Notes under the pieces: model-generated | Told to the model about the DNA's origin: nothing | The model's input: the letters and a program-made list of their open reading frames with translations, nothing else | The model's database searches: none | Origin: Ramlibacter pallidus | GTDB taxonomy: Bacteria; Pseudomonadota; Gammaproteobacteria; Burkholderiales; Burkholderiaceae_C | DNA: 64,000 nt | Assembly (NCBI RefSeq): GCF_015070875.1 | Contig: NZ_JADDIV010000003.1 | Location: forward strand, 124,001 to 188,000 | Direction of reading: 5' to 3' | Shown: piece by piece, positions 40,295-50,125 of the stretch | Layout of the letters: each line of letters starts with the position of its first letter | Position numbering within the stretch: the stretch's first letter is position 1 | Position numbers and translations under genes: made by a program

Positions 40295-41560
40295 ATGAGC
40301 ATGGCAGCAGCGGACCGCGAGGCGATCGAATCCCCCTACGCCTGGGCGCGGCTGGCCATGTCGCTGCTGCTGATGACGATCGGCGGCTCCGGCATGTACG
40401 CCATCAGCGTGATCCTGCCGCGCATCCAGCAGGACTTCGCGATCGACCGCGGCGCGGCTTCGCTGGCGTACACGCTGACGATGATCGGCTTCGGCGTGGG
40501 CGGGATCCTGATGGGGCGGCTGGCCGACCGCTTCGGCGTCATGGCCGTGGTGATGCTGGGCGCCGCGGGGCTCGGCGCCGGCTACATCGTGGCGGGACTG
40601 GCGCCGGGGCTGGCGCTGTTCTACGTGGCGCAGGGCCTCTTCATCGGCCTGCTCGGCACGTCGGCCAGCTTCGCGCCGCTGGTGGCCGACACCTCGCGCT
40701 GGTTCGACCGCCGCCGCGGCATCGCGCTGGCGATCTGCATGAGCGGCAACTACACCGCCGGCGCCGCCTGGCCGCCGGTGATGCAGTCCTTCATCGACAC
40801 GGTGGGCTGGCGGCAGACGTACATCGGCATGGGCGTCTTCTGCATCGCGAGCATGGTGCCGCTGGCCCTTTTCCTGCGACGCAGGCCCCCGGCGCAGCCG
40901 GTGCCCACCACGGCGGCGGCTTCCGCGACCGCCTCGCCGCGGCCGCTGGGCCTGCACCCCCACGTGCTGCTCGGGCTCCTGTGCCTGGCCGGCGTGTCCT
41001 GCTGCGTCGCCATGTCGATGCCGCAGGTCCACATCGTGGCGTACTGCAGCGACCTCGGTTTCGGGGCGGCGCGCGGCGCGGAGATGCTGTCGCTGATGCT
41101 CGGGTTGGGCGTCGTGAGCCGGCTGGTGTCCGGCTGGATCTCCGACCGCATCGGCGGACTGCGCACCCTGCTGCTCGGATCGCTGCTGCAGGGCATCGCG
41201 CTGCTGATGTTCCTGCCCTCGGACGGACTCATGTCGCTGTACCTCGTCTCCGGCATGTTCGGGCTGTTCCAGGGCGGCATCGTCCCCGCCTACGCGCTGA
41301 TCGTGCGGGAGTACTTCCCCGCCGAGGAGGCCGGCGCGCGGGTCGGCACGGTGCTGATGGCGACGCTGCTCGGGATGGCGCTGGGCGGCTGGATGTCGGG
41401 CGCCGTGTTCGACCTCACGGGCTCCTACCATGCGGCCTTCCTGAACGGCATCGCGTGGAACCTCCTGAACCTGTCGGTCGTCGGCTTCCTGCTCTGGCGT
41501 GCCACCGCCATGGGGTTGATCCGCGGCTGGCCCGCCCCCGGAAGGCGCGCGGCGGCTTGA
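40295..41560 (+). CDS. MFS transporter
   Basis: A 421-residue 12-helix MFS protein. The loop 2-3 signature GRLADRFGVMAVVMLGAAGL and its counterpart in the second half SGWISDRIGGLRTLLLGSLL are present. The pattern ISVILPRIQQDFAIDRGAAS resembles oxalate/formate or monocarboxylate-type antiporters, but this is not enough to fix a substrate. The gene ends 17 bp before the sensor kinase gene on the same strand. Confidence 0.85.
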   Translation: MSMAAADREAIESPYAWARLAMSLLLMTIGGSGMYAISVILPRIQQDFAIDRGAASLAYTLTMIGFGVGGILMGRLADRFGVMAVVMLGAAGLGAGYIVAGLAPGLALFYVAQGLFIGLLGTSASFAPLVADTSRWFDRRRGIALAICMSGNYTAGAAWPPVMQSFIDTVGWRQTYIGMGVFCIASMVPLALFLRRRPPAQPVPTTAAASATASPRPLGLHPHVLLGLLCLAGVSCCVAMSMPQVHIVAYCSDLGFGAARGAEMLSLMLGLGVVSRLVSGWISDRIGGLRTLLLGSLLQGIALLMFLPSDGLMSLYLVSGMFGLFQGGIVPAYALIVREYFPAEEAGARVGTVLMATLLGMALGGWMSGAVFDLTGSYHAAFLNGIAWNLLNLSVVGFLLWRATAMGLIRGWPAPGRRAAA

Positions 41561-41577
41561 GGTAGAGTCCCAGCGCG

Positions 41578-44352
41578 ATGCGCGAGCTCATCCGTTACTC
41601 CCCTGCCTGGCTCGCCCGCATCCTCGCCGGCGCGCTGCTGCTCGCGTGCGCCTGGGTCCAGGCAGAGCCGCTGACGCTGGGGGAGGGCGACCGCTACAAC
41701 CTGGCGCCCTTCCTGCAGGTGCTGGAGGACGACACCCGGGGGCTGGACCTCGAGGACGTCCTGGCCGCGGAGCAGCAGGCGCGCTTCCGCCCCGTGCGCA
41801 GCAGCGGACCCGCGGCGAATTTCGGACTGACCCAATCCGCCGTGTGGCTGCGCGTCGACCTGTGGTCGCCACCGGGGAGCGACCCGGCCTGGCTGCTGGA
41901 ACTGGCCTACCCGCCGCTGGACCGGCTGCAGGTGTTCACGCGCAACGCACAAGGCACCTGGCAGCGGCAGGTGGCGGGCGACCTGCAGCCGTTCATGGCG
42001 CGGCCCGTCGTGCACCGCAACCACGTGGTGCCGGTGTCCCTGCCGCCGGGCGAGTCCACGGTGTACCTGCGCCTCACCAGCCAGGGCACGATCACCGCCC
42101 CGGTGCGGCTGTGGCGTCCGCAGGCCCTGTGGCAGAGCGACCAGGGAAGCTATGCACTCCTGAGCCTCTACTTCGGGCTGCTGTTCGGGCTGGGCCTCTA
42201 CAACCTGCTGCTGTTCCTGTCGGTGCGCGACCCGGCGTACCTGATCTACGTGATGTTCGTCGGCGGCATGGCGGTGGCGCAGGCCGCGCTCACCGGGCTG
42301 GGCTACCAGTACCTCTGGCCGGAACAGGTCTGGTGGAACAGCGTGTCGCCGCCCGCGGGCATGTGCCTGGCCGCGACCTTCGGGCTGCTGTTCGCGCGGC
42401 GCTTCCTGGACAGCGTGCACGCGATGCGCGTGATGGACCGCGTGCTGCTCACGCTGGCCGTGCTCTGGGCGCTCACCTTCGTCACCGCCGTGGCGCTGCC
42501 CTATGTGGTGTCCACCTGGCTCGTCACCGTGTGGGCCCCCGTCAGCGTGCTGGCGCTGGTCGTGTCCGGGGTGCAGGCCCTGCGCCGCGGGCACGGCGGC
42601 GCGAAGCACTACCTCGCGGCCTGGACGGTGTTGCTGGTGGGCGTGTTCACCCTGTTCCTGCACAACACGGGCGTCCTGCCTTCCAACGCCTTCACGTCCA
42701 ATGCGCTGCTGATCGGCTCGGGGCTGGAGATGATCCTGCTGTCGTTCGCCCTGGCCGACCGCATCAACGTGGCGCGCCGCTTCAAGGAGCAGTCGCAGCT
42801 GCGGCTGGCCGCGGAGCACGCGATGGTGGAGGCACTGTCCGAGTCGCAGCGCCGCCTGAAGACGGTGCTGGAGGAGCGGGAGATCATCCTGGAGAACTCC
42901 ATCGTCGGCATCTGCTTCCTCACCGCACAGGGCCGCCTGCGCTGGGCGAACCGCGCGATGAAGGAGATCTTCGGCGCCGACCGGCCGACGTCGATGGAGC
43001 CGTTCTACCTCTCGCGCGAGGAGTACCTGGCCGTGGGCGCCCAGGTGGCGGCGGCGGTGGCCAAGGGGGAGGTCTACGAGCGCGAGCTGGAGGTGCAGCG
43101 AGCCGACGGCAGCCGCATCTGGATCCACCTCTCGGGCAAGGCCGTCAGCCCCACCGACCTGGCCCAGGGCACCGTGTGGGTGATCATGGACATCACGCGC
43201 CGCAAGGAACTGGAGGTGCAGCTGCAGCGCACGATGTCCGAGCGTGAGGCCATCCTGAACAACGCGGTGGTGGGCATCGTGCTGTCGGTCAAGCGCACGC
43301 ATGAGTGGGTCAACGAGAAGTTCGCGCAGATGCTCGGCTACCCGCGGCAGGTGCTGATCGGGCAGGGCTCGGACTACCTGCATCCCGACACGGAGAGCTG
43401 GCAGCGTTTCGGCGTGGAGGCACGCGCGGCGTTGATCGCGACCGATGCCTACACCTGCGAGATGCAGCTGCGCCGGCGCAACGGCGAGCTGTTCTGGGTG
43501 GAGATGGCCGGCAGCTGCGTGCGGCCGCACGACCCGGACGCCGGCGTGATCTGGACCTTCCTGGACATCACCCGCCGCAAGCAGTCGGAAGCGCGCATGC
43601 GCGACGCGCTGGAGCAGCAGCGGCAGCTCAACGAGCTGCGCTCGCGCTTCGTCGCCATGACCTCGCACGAGTTCCGCACGCCGCTGGCGGCGATCCTGTC
43701 CGCCGAGGAAGTGCTGCGCCACTACGGCGACCGGCTGCCCACGCAGGAGCGGCTGGAGACGCTGGACGGGATCGCGGCCGGCGTGCAGCGCATGTCACGG
43801 ATGCTCGATCGCGTGCTGCTGCTCGGACGGGCCGATGCGCAGATGCTGGAGTTCAAGCCGGGCCGCGTCGACCTGCGCGTGCTGTGCCCGCAGATCGTGG
43901 ACGAGGCCGGGCTGCAGCACCCGGAAGGCGCCAGCCGGGTGGTGTGCGACGTCGCACCCGACCTGGCGCCGGCGCTCTACGACGAGAAGCTGCTGCGCCA
44001 CATCTTCGTGAACCTGCTGTCCAACGCGATCAAGTACTCGCCCGCGGGCGGGGACGTGCGCTTCGAGGTGCGGCGCGAGCAGGACGACACGGTGTTCCGC
44101 GTGCGCGACAGCGGCATCGGCATCCCGCCGGGCGAGGTGGACCACCTGTTCGAGTCCTTCCACCGCGCCAGCAACGTGGGCGACATCCAGGGCACGGGGC
44201 TCGGGCTGGCGATCGTGAAGAACGCGGTGGACATGCACGGCGGGACGATCGCCGTGGAGAGCGCATTGGGCGAGGGCACCACCTTCACCGTGCGCCTGCC
44301 GGGCTACCTGCCCGTGCGCACCCGCGGCGCGCAGGCGGAAGCGGCCGGCTAG
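41578..44352 (+). CDS. 7TMR-DISM sensor histidine kinase with two PAS domains
   Basis: A 924-residue membrane kinase. A signal sequence (about 1-29) leads into a periplasmic 7TMR-DISMED2 domain (about 45-180, with FGLTQSAVWLRVDLWSPPG and VYLRLTSQGTITAPVRLW). Seven transmembrane helices follow (about 185-400), beginning LLSLYFGLLFGLGLYNLLLF. A coiled coil, two PAS domains (about 430-550 and 555-670), HisKA with MTSHEFRTPLAAILSAEEV (His697), and HATPase_c with NLLSNAIKYS, DSGIGIPPGE and GTGLGLAIVKNAVDMHGG complete it. DISM sensors probably bind carbohydrates or related ligands. No response regulator is next to it, and it overlaps serB's stop by 4 bp (CTAG, convergent). Confidence 0.9.
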   Translation: MRELIRYSPAWLARILAGALLLACAWVQAEPLTLGEGDRYNLAPFLQVLEDDTRGLDLEDVLAAEQQARFRPVRSSGPAANFGLTQSAVWLRVDLWSPPGSDPAWLLELAYPPLDRLQVFTRNAQGTWQRQVAGDLQPFMARPVVHRNHVVPVSLPPGESTVYLRLTSQGTITAPVRLWRPQALWQSDQGSYALLSLYFGLLFGLGLYNLLLFLSVRDPAYLIYVMFVGGMAVAQAALTGLGYQYLWPEQVWWNSVSPPAGMCLAATFGLLFARRFLDSVHAMRVMDRVLLTLAVLWALTFVTAVALPYVVSTWLVTVWAPVSVLALVVSGVQALRRGHGGAKHYLAAWTVLLVGVFTLFLHNTGVLPSNAFTSNALLIGSGLEMILLSFALADRINVARRFKEQSQLRLAAEHAMVEALSESQRRLKTVLEEREIILENSIVGICFLTAQGRLRWANRAMKEIFGADRPTSMEPFYLSREEYLAVGAQVAAAVAKGEVYERELEVQRADGSRIWIHLSGKAVSPTDLAQGTVWVIMDITRRKELEVQLQRTMSEREAILNNAVVGIVLSVKRTHEWVNEKFAQMLGYPRQVLIGQGSDYLHPDTESWQRFGVEARAALIATDAYTCEMQLRRRNGELFWVEMAGSCVRPHDPDAGVIWTFLDITRRKQSEARMRDALEQQRQLNELRSRFVAMTSHEFRTPLAAILSAEEVLRHYGDRLPTQERLETLDGIAAGVQRMSRMLDRVLLLGRADAQMLEFKPGRVDLRVLCPQIVDEAGLQHPEGASRVVCDVAPDLAPALYDEKLLRHIFVNLLSNAIKYSPAGGDVRFEVRREQDDTVFRVRDSGIGIPPGEVDHLFESFHRASNVGDIQGTGLGLAIVKNAVDMHGGTIAVESALGEGTTFTVRLPGYLPVRTRGAQAEAAG

Positions 44353-45071
44353 GCAAAGAGTTCGAGCAGGCGGTCGAGGCCGCCGCGGTGGATGGCGACC
44401 ATCGCCTGCTCGCGCACCTTCGGCTTGGCGTGGTAGGCGACCGACAGGCCGGCCTCGCCCATCATCGGCAGGTCGTTGGCGCCGTCGCCGACCGCGATGG
44501 CCTGCTTGGGGGAGATGCCCAGTTGCGCGCAGGTCTCCAGCAGCATCTTGCGTTTCTCGGCGCCGTCGCAGATGTCGCCCCAGGGCTGGTCGACCATGCG
44601 GCCGGTGAGTTCGCCGCAGTTCGGGCCGGAGCGGACCTCCAGCACGTTCGAGCGGGTGTAGTCGATGCCCAGCCGGTCGCGGATGCGATCGGTGAAGAAG
44701 GTGAAACCGCCGGAGACCAGCAGGGTCTTCAGGCCCGCGGCCTTGCAGGCCTGCACCAGCGCCTCGGCACCCGGGTTGAGCTGCAGACGTTCGGTGTAGA
44801 CCCGTTCCATGTCGGCGACGGTCACGCCCTCGAGCAGCGCCACGCGACGGCGCAGGCTCTCCTTGTAGTCGGGGATCTCGCCGCGCATCGCAGCTTCGGT
44901 GATGGCGGCCACCTGCTCCTTCATGCCGACCGCGTCGGCGATCTCGTCCACGCACTCGATGTTGATCAGCGTGGAGTCCATGTCGAAGGCGATGAGCTGG
45001 AAGTCCTTCAGCGACAGGGGCGGGGTGAAGCCCTGGATGGCCAGGCCGGGAGCGAATTCGGAAGCGGGCAT
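44349..45071 (-). CDS. serB: phosphoserine phosphatase
   Basis: A 240-residue HAD-family phosphatase. Motif I is FDMDSTLIN (Asp30, Asp32), motif II LVSGGFTFF, the Lys motif lies in PKQAIAVGDGANDLPMMGEA, which also carries motif III GDGxND. It removes phosphate from L-phosphoserine in the last step of serine synthesis. No ACT domain precedes the catalytic part, which is common in betaproteobacteria. It lies 17 bp downstream of the TfoX-like gene on the same strand. Confidence 0.93.
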   Translation of the reverse strand: MPASEFAPGLAIQGFTPPLSLKDFQLIAFDMDSTLINIECVDEIADAVGMKEQVAAITEAAMRGEIPDYKESLRRRVALLEGVTVADMERVYTERLQLNPGAEALVQACKAAGLKTLLVSGGFTFFTDRIRDRLGIDYTRSNVLEVRSGPNCGELTGRMVDQPWGDICDGAEKRKMLLETCAQLGISPKQAIAVGDGANDLPMMGEAGLSVAYHAKPKVREQAMVAIHRGGLDRLLELFA

Positions 45072-45088
45072 GCCCGGATTGTCGCAGT

Positions 45089-45424
45089 TCAACGCGCGCG
45101 GGCGCGCAGGGCGGCTTCGATGGCGAGGGTGGCCCAGGGCCGCATCAGCGCCGGCGAATCCATGGCGTCCACCGGTGCGGCGCGGTAGTGCGTGGTCATC
45201 GTCCGGCCCTTGGCGGTGAACGAGAAGGGCTGGCAGCCGGCGGCCTCGAAGCGCGGCAGGCTCTGGTCGTCCGCCTTGAGGTACAGCGTCTCGCCGACGA
45301 CGATGGCGATGAAGAGGTCGTCCACGTAGATGCCGTGGCCGCCGAACATGCGCCTGACGCGCACCGGCCCGAGCGCGGAGAGGAGCTCGGCGCAGTAGCT
45401 GGCGAAGGCGTCCTTTGGGGGCAT
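45089..45424 (-). CDS. TfoX N-terminal domain protein
   Basis: A 111-residue protein matching the TfoX N-terminal domain: VRVRRMFGGHGIYVDDLFIAI followed by VGETLYLKADDQSLPRFEAAG and CQPFSF. In Haemophilus TfoX activates competence genes, but stand-alone N-domain proteins like this have no settled role. It precedes serB and is preceded upstream by a composite repeat cassette. Confidence 0.85.
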   Translation of the reverse strand: MPPKDAFASYCAELLSALGPVRVRRMFGGHGIYVDDLFIAIVVGETLYLKADDQSLPRFEAAGCQPFSFTAKGRTMTTHYRAAPVDAMDSPALMRPWATLAIEAALRARAR

Positions 45425-45460
45425 GGCGAGAGTCTACCCACCCGCCATTCCCGCACCTCC

Positions 45461-45850
45461 CGTCATTCCCGCGCAGGCGGGAATCCAGGGCTCCCGCGTT
45501 CGGGGTGCGTCGCGGCAGGCGGCGGGCGGTACCGTCCCGCGGTGCCTCGCCCTGCACTTCGCTGTCGCTCGTTCCGGGTGCGCTGGAAGGCTGTCCCCGG
45601 CGGCGATCCGGCACAACTCACTGCGAGTTTGCCGCGTGCGGCAAACTCTCCGTTCAATCAAAGTGCCGGAAAAATGTGCACAGTCGCAGCGCTCGATCCG
45701 CGCTACGCGCTCTCGTAGCACTGCTTCGCCGCCGGGAACAGCCTTCCAGCCGAGGCCCCTGACTGCGGGCCGGCACCGCCCGCCGCCTGGCGCGACGGAC
45801 CCCGACCTCCAACACGGGCGCCCTGGATCCCCGCCTCCGCGGGAATGACG
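45461..45850. repeat. large nested palindromic repeat cassette, copy 1
   Basis: A REP-like repeat (45461-45490) and its inverse (45821-45850) bound about 330 bp. Inside lie long inverted arms: 45509-45533 pairs with 45772-45796 with two mismatches, and 45582-45606 pairs with 45726-45750 nearly perfectly. Near the centre is a short palindrome with arms GAGTTTGCCGC / GCGGCAAACTC at 45625-45648. The middle holds a second symmetric stretch around CGCGCTACGCGCT. No credible gene is contained. It lies between the TfoX gene and the end of mfd. Copies 2 and 3 share the same order and sequence. Confidence 0.8.
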
Positions 45851-45854
45851 GAGT

Positions 45855-48800
45855 TCAGGCCGTCTCCACCACCTTCGGCTGTCCCAGCGACTTGAGCACG
45901 TCCCGCACCATCTGCGCGCGCTCCTTCACCTCCACCAGCGACTTCTCGATGCGCAGCTTGTCGTTGCCGGCCAGCTTGATGTGCCTGTTCTTCTGCACCA
46001 GGTGGATGATGGCCAGCGGCTCGATCGGCGGGTTGGGCTTGAAGGTGATGTGGATGACCGTCGGCGCGGCGTCGACTTTCACCACGCCGTAGGGCCGCGC
46101 CAGCACCCGCAGGCGGTGCACGTCGATCAGCGTCTGGCCCTGCGGCGGCAGCTTGCCGAAGCGGTCGACGATCTCCTCCAGCAGCGTGTCGATCTGGTCG
46201 ACCGTCTTGGCGGTCGCGAGCTTCTTGTAGAACGAAAGCCGCAGGTGCACGTCGCCGCAATAGTCGTCCGGCAGCAGGGCCGGCGCGTGCAGGTTGATCT
46301 CGGTGGTGACCTGCAGCGGCGCCAGCAGGTCGGGCTCCTTGCCGGCCTTCAGCGAGCGCACGGCCTCCGCCAGCATCTCGTTGTACAGCTGGAAGCCGAC
46401 CTCCAGCATGTTGCCGCTCTGGTTCTCGCCCAGGACCTCGCCGGCGCCGCGGATCTCCAGGTCGTGCATGGCCAGGTAGAAACCGGAGCCGAGTTCCTCC
46501 ATCTGCTGGATCGCTTCCAGGCGCTGGGCCGCCTGCTTGGTCAGGCTCTCGATGTCGGGCACCATCAGGTAGGCATAGGCCTGGTGGTGGCTGCGGCCGA
46601 CCCGGCCGCGCAGCTGGTGCAGCTGCGCCAGGCCGAACTTGTCGGCCCGCGCGATCACGATGGTGTTGGCCGTCGGCACGTCGATGCCGGTCTCGATGAT
46701 GGTGGAGCACAGCAGCACGTTGAAGCGCTGCTGCACGAACTCGCGCATCACCCGTTCAAGCTCGCGCTCCGGCATCTGGCCGTGGGCGACGGCGATGCGT
46801 GCCTCGGGAAGCAGCCGCTCCAGCGCCTCGCGCCGGTTCTGGATGGTCTCGACCTCGTTGTGCAGGAAGTAGACCTGGCCGCCGCGCTTGAGCTCGCGCA
46901 GCACCGCCTCGCGGATCACGCCGTTGCCCTCGTTGCGCACGAAGGTCTTGATCGCCAGGCGTCGCTGCGGCGCGGTGGCGATCACCGAGAGGTCGCGCAA
47001 TCCCTCCAGCGCCATGCCCAGCGTGCGCGGGATCGGCGTGGCCGTCAGCGTCAGCACGTCGACCTCGGCGCGCATCGCCTTGACGGCCTCCTTGTGGCGC
47101 ACGCCGAAGCGATGCTCCTCGTCGATGATCAGCAGGCCCAGGTTCTTGAACTTGGTCGACTGCGCCAGCAGCTTGTGCGTGCCCACCACGATGTCGATGC
47201 TGCCGTCCTCCAGGCCCTTGAGCGCGGCGTTGATCTCCTTGGTGGAGCGGAAGCGGCTCATCTCGGCGATCTTCACCGGCCACTTGGAGAAGCGGTCCAC
47301 CAGGGTCTGGTAGTGCTGCTCGGCCAGCAGCGTGGTCGGCGCCAGGAAGGCGACCTGCTTGCCGCCGGTGACGGCGACGAAGGCCGCGCGCAGCGCCACC
47401 TCCGTCTTGCCGAAGCCCACGTCGCCGCAGACCAGGCGGTCCATGGGCTGGGGCGACACCATGTCCTGGATCACCGCGTGGATCGCCGCGTTCTGGTCCG
47501 CCGTTTCCTCGAAGCCGAAGTCGTTGGCGAACTGCTCGTAGTCGGAAGCCGCGAAGCGGAAGGCGTGGCCCTGGCGCGCGGCGCGGCGCGCATACAGGTT
47601 CAGCAGTTCGGCCGCGGTGTCGCGCACCTGTTCGGCCGCCTTGCGCCGCGCCTTTTCCCACTGGCCGGAGCCCAGCTTGTGCAGCGGCGCCTCGTCGGCC
47701 GCCACGCCCGTGTAGCGGCTGATCAGGTGCAGCTGGCTCACGGGCACGTAGAGCGTGGCCTTGTCCGCGTATTCGAGGTGCAGGAACTCGGTGCTGCCCT
47801 GGCCCACGTCCATGCTGACCAGGCCCTTGTAGCGGCCGATGCCATGCTGCGCGTGCACCACCGGGTCGCCGACGTTCAGCTCGGACAGGTCCTTGATCAG
47901 GGCCTCGACGTCGCTGACCTGTTCCTGCTTCTTGCGCCGGCGCGCCGTCGGGGCGCTGGCGAAGAGTTCGGTTTCGGTGACGAGGTCGATCGCCTCCTCG
48001 ACCCACGCGAATCCGCTGGCGACCGCCGCCGTGGCGATGCCCAGCTTCTCGTCGCTGGCCATGAATTCGGCCAGCGAGTCGAAGGCGGGCAGCGTGAGGT
48101 GGCTGGCGCGAAGGAAGTCCAGCAGGCTCTCGCGCCGGCCGGCACTTTCGGCGAGCACCAGCACCTGGTTCGGCGAACGCTGCGCGTGCTCCTTGAAGCG
48201 GGCCAGCGGTTCCTCGGCCCCGCGCACGACGGACAGGTCCGGCAGCTTCTGGAACACCGCGCTGTCCTCGACGTCCTGCGCGTTGCTGCGCAGGGCGAGC
48301 TGCGGATGCTCGTTGGCGCGCGTGTAGAACTGCTCCGCGCTCAGGAACAGCGCCTCGGGCGGCAGCACCGGCCGCTCCGGGTCACCCTGCACCAGCCGGT
48401 AGCGGTCGCGCGTGTCCTGCCAGAAGCGCTGGAAGGCCGGCTCCAGGTCACCGTGGAGCACCACCGAAGCCTGGCCGCCGAGGTAGTCGAACACCGTCGC
48501 CGTCTCCTCGAAGAACAGCGGCAGGTAGTACTCGATGCCGGCGGTGGCGACGCCGTTGCCCATGTCCTTGTAGATGCGGCTGCGCGTCGGGTCGCCTTCC
48601 AGCAATTCGCGCCAGCGGCTGCGAAAGCGCGCGCGGGCGTCCTCGTCCATCGGGAACTCGCGCCCGGGCAGCAGCCGCACCTCGGGCACCGGGTACAGGC
48701 TGCGCTGCGAGTCGGGGTCGAAGGTGCGGATGGAATCGACTTCGTCGTCGAACAGGTCCACGCGGTAGGGCACCGGCGAGCCCATGGGGAACAGGTCGAT

Positions 48801-49301
48801 GAGGCCGCCGCGCACGGCGTACTCGCCGGGGCTGACGACCTGTGTCACGTGGTTGTAGCCGGCCAGCGTGAGCTGCGCCTTCAGCTTGGCTTCGTCGAGC
48901 TTCTGTCCCTGGCGGAAGTGGAAGGTGTAGCCCGCCAGGAAAGCGGGCGGCGCCACGCGGTACAAGGCCGTGCTGGCGGGCAGCAGGATCACGTCGGCTT
49001 CGCGCTGCAGGATGCGCCACAGCGTGGCCAGCCGCTCGCTGATCAGGTCCTGGTGCGGCGAGAAGGTGTCGTAGGGCAGCGTCTCCCAGTCCGGGAACAG
49101 CGCGCAGCGCAGTTCGGGCGCGAAGAAGGCAAGCTCGTCGAGCAGGCGTTGCGCGTCGTTGGCGTCGGCGGTGACGATCGCCGCGAGGCGGCCGTCGCGC
49201 AGCTCCCGCTGCGCCAGGCGGGCGAGCAGCAGCGCATCGGCAGAGCCGGGCGGCCGCGGCAGGGCCATGCGGCGTCCGGGGGAAAGCTTCGGTAGTTCCA
49301 T
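45855..49301 (-). CDS. mfd: transcription-repair coupling factor Mfd
   Basis: A 1148-residue superfamily 2 translocase that removes stalled RNA polymerase at DNA lesions and recruits UvrA. The order of domains is complete: an N-terminal UvrB-homology part (with EYAVRGGLIDLFPMGSPVP), the RNA-polymerase-interacting domain (GDPVVHAQHGIGRYKGLVSM), the helicase core with Walker A CGDVGFGKTEVALRAAF, DEEH box LLIIDEEHRFGV, TATPIPRTL, and GRVGRSHHQAYAYL, then the TRCF domain. The frame continues upstream for 47 codons, but the ATG at 49301 (MELPKLSPG) matches the usual start. The gene is divergent from ispD. Confidence 0.96.
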   Translation of the reverse strand: MELPKLSPGRRMALPRPPGSADALLLARLAQRELRDGRLAAIVTADANDAQRLLDELAFFAPELRCALFPDWETLPYDTFSPHQDLISERLATLWRILQREADVILLPASTALYRVAPPAFLAGYTFHFRQGQKLDEAKLKAQLTLAGYNHVTQVVSPGEYAVRGGLIDLFPMGSPVPYRVDLFDDEVDSIRTFDPDSQRSLYPVPEVRLLPGREFPMDEDARARFRSRWRELLEGDPTRSRIYKDMGNGVATAGIEYYLPLFFEETATVFDYLGGQASVVLHGDLEPAFQRFWQDTRDRYRLVQGDPERPVLPPEALFLSAEQFYTRANEHPQLALRSNAQDVEDSAVFQKLPDLSVVRGAEEPLARFKEHAQRSPNQVLVLAESAGRRESLLDFLRASHLTLPAFDSLAEFMASDEKLGIATAAVASGFAWVEEAIDLVTETELFASAPTARRRKKQEQVSDVEALIKDLSELNVGDPVVHAQHGIGRYKGLVSMDVGQGSTEFLHLEYADKATLYVPVSQLHLISRYTGVAADEAPLHKLGSGQWEKARRKAAEQVRDTAAELLNLYARRAARQGHAFRFAASDYEQFANDFGFEETADQNAAIHAVIQDMVSPQPMDRLVCGDVGFGKTEVALRAAFVAVTGGKQVAFLAPTTLLAEQHYQTLVDRFSKWPVKIAEMSRFRSTKEINAALKGLEDGSIDIVVGTHKLLAQSTKFKNLGLLIIDEEHRFGVRHKEAVKAMRAEVDVLTLTATPIPRTLGMALEGLRDLSVIATAPQRRLAIKTFVRNEGNGVIREAVLRELKRGGQVYFLHNEVETIQNRREALERLLPEARIAVAHGQMPERELERVMREFVQQRFNVLLCSTIIETGIDVPTANTIVIARADKFGLAQLHQLRGRVGRSHHQAYAYLMVPDIESLTKQAAQRLEAIQQMEELGSGFYLAMHDLEIRGAGEVLGENQSGNMLEVGFQLYNEMLAEAVRSLKAGKEPDLLAPLQVTTEINLHAPALLPDDYCGDVHLRLSFYKKLATAKTVDQIDTLLEEIVDRFGKLPPQGQTLIDVHRLRVLARPYGVVKVDAAPTVIHITFKPNPPIEPLAIIHLVQKNRHIKLAGNDKLRIEKSLVEVKERAQMVRDVLKSLGQPKVVETA

Positions 49302-49426
49302 CGAGGGGGAGGGCGGGCGGGAAATGCAAAACACCCCCGCGTCGCGAACGAGGGGGTGTAGAACTCGCTCACACCGGAGCGGGTCTCTGCGATTGTAGTA
49401 GGGTGCATAGAATGAAAGGGACGGAC

Positions 49427-50125
49427 ATGAACACGACCGCAACCCCCGCCCGGTATTTCGCGCTGATCCCCTGCGCGGGCAACGGCAGCCGCGCCGGCAC
49501 GGCGGGCCCCAAGCAATACGAACGCGTCGGCGGCCAGCCGATGGTGTGGCACACGCTGTCGGCCTTCGCCGGCGTGAAACGCATCGCGCGCACGCTGGTG
49601 GTGGTGGCCCCCGGCGACGGCTTCTTCGAACGCAACCCCACGACCTCGGCCCTCGTGGTGCCCTGCGGCGGGAGCACGCGCGCCGGCAGCGTGGCCAACG
49701 GCCTGCGCGAGCTGCGGCGGGCCGGTGCGGTGGACCACGACTGGGTGCTGGTGCACGATGCCGCGCGCTGCCTCATCACGCCGGAGCTCGTCGACCGGCT
49801 CATCGACGCGTGCAGCGGTGACGAGGTGGGGGGCCTGCTGGCCCATCCGCTGGCCGACACGCTGAAGATCGAAGAGCAGGGCCGCGTGGTCGGCACCATC
49901 GCGCGCGGCGACAAGTGGCAGGCGCAGACGCCGCAGATGTTTCGCCTGGGCATGCTGCGCCAGGCGCTCGAAGCGGCCGGCGACCAGGTGACCGACGAAT
50001 CCAGCGCCATCGAAGCGATGGGCCTGAAGCCGAAGCTCGTCGAGGCAGGCGGGCAGAACTTCAAGGTGACGTATCCGGAAGATTTCGTGATGGCCGAGGC
50101 CGTGCTGCGCGGGCGCGCGCGATGA
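49427..50125 (+). CDS. ispD: 2-C-methyl-D-erythritol 4-phosphate cytidylyltransferase
   Basis: A 232-residue nucleotidyltransferase of the MEP isoprenoid pathway. It has the CTP-binding N-terminal loop [20 protein letters not shown], the [13 protein letters not shown] segment, the [13 protein letters not shown] pattern and the [11 protein letters not shown] strand. The ATG at 49427 is preceded by AAAGGGA; in-frame ATGs at 49403 and 49412 lie closer to the mfd start and are less likely. Overlaps ispF by 4 bp. Confidence 0.95.
   Translation: MNTTATPARYFALIPCAGNGSRAGTAGPKQYERVGGQPMVWHTLSAFAGVKRIARTLVVVAPGDGFFERNPTTSALVVPCGGSTRAGSVANGLRELRRAGAVDHDWVLVHDAARCLITPELVDRLIDACSGDEVGGLLAHPLADTLKIEEQGRVVGTIARGDKWQAQTPQMFRLGMLRQALEAAGDQVTDESSAIEAMGLKPKLVEAGGQNFKVTYPEDFVMAEAVLRGRAR

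Noticed and set aside
45981-49295. A very long open frame (about 1100 codons) on the plus strand opposite mfd.
   Set aside because: It mirrors the mfd coding sequence, is rich in Arg, His, Gln and Ala as expected for an antisense frame in high-GC DNA, and shows no recognisable motif. mfd has all its domains.
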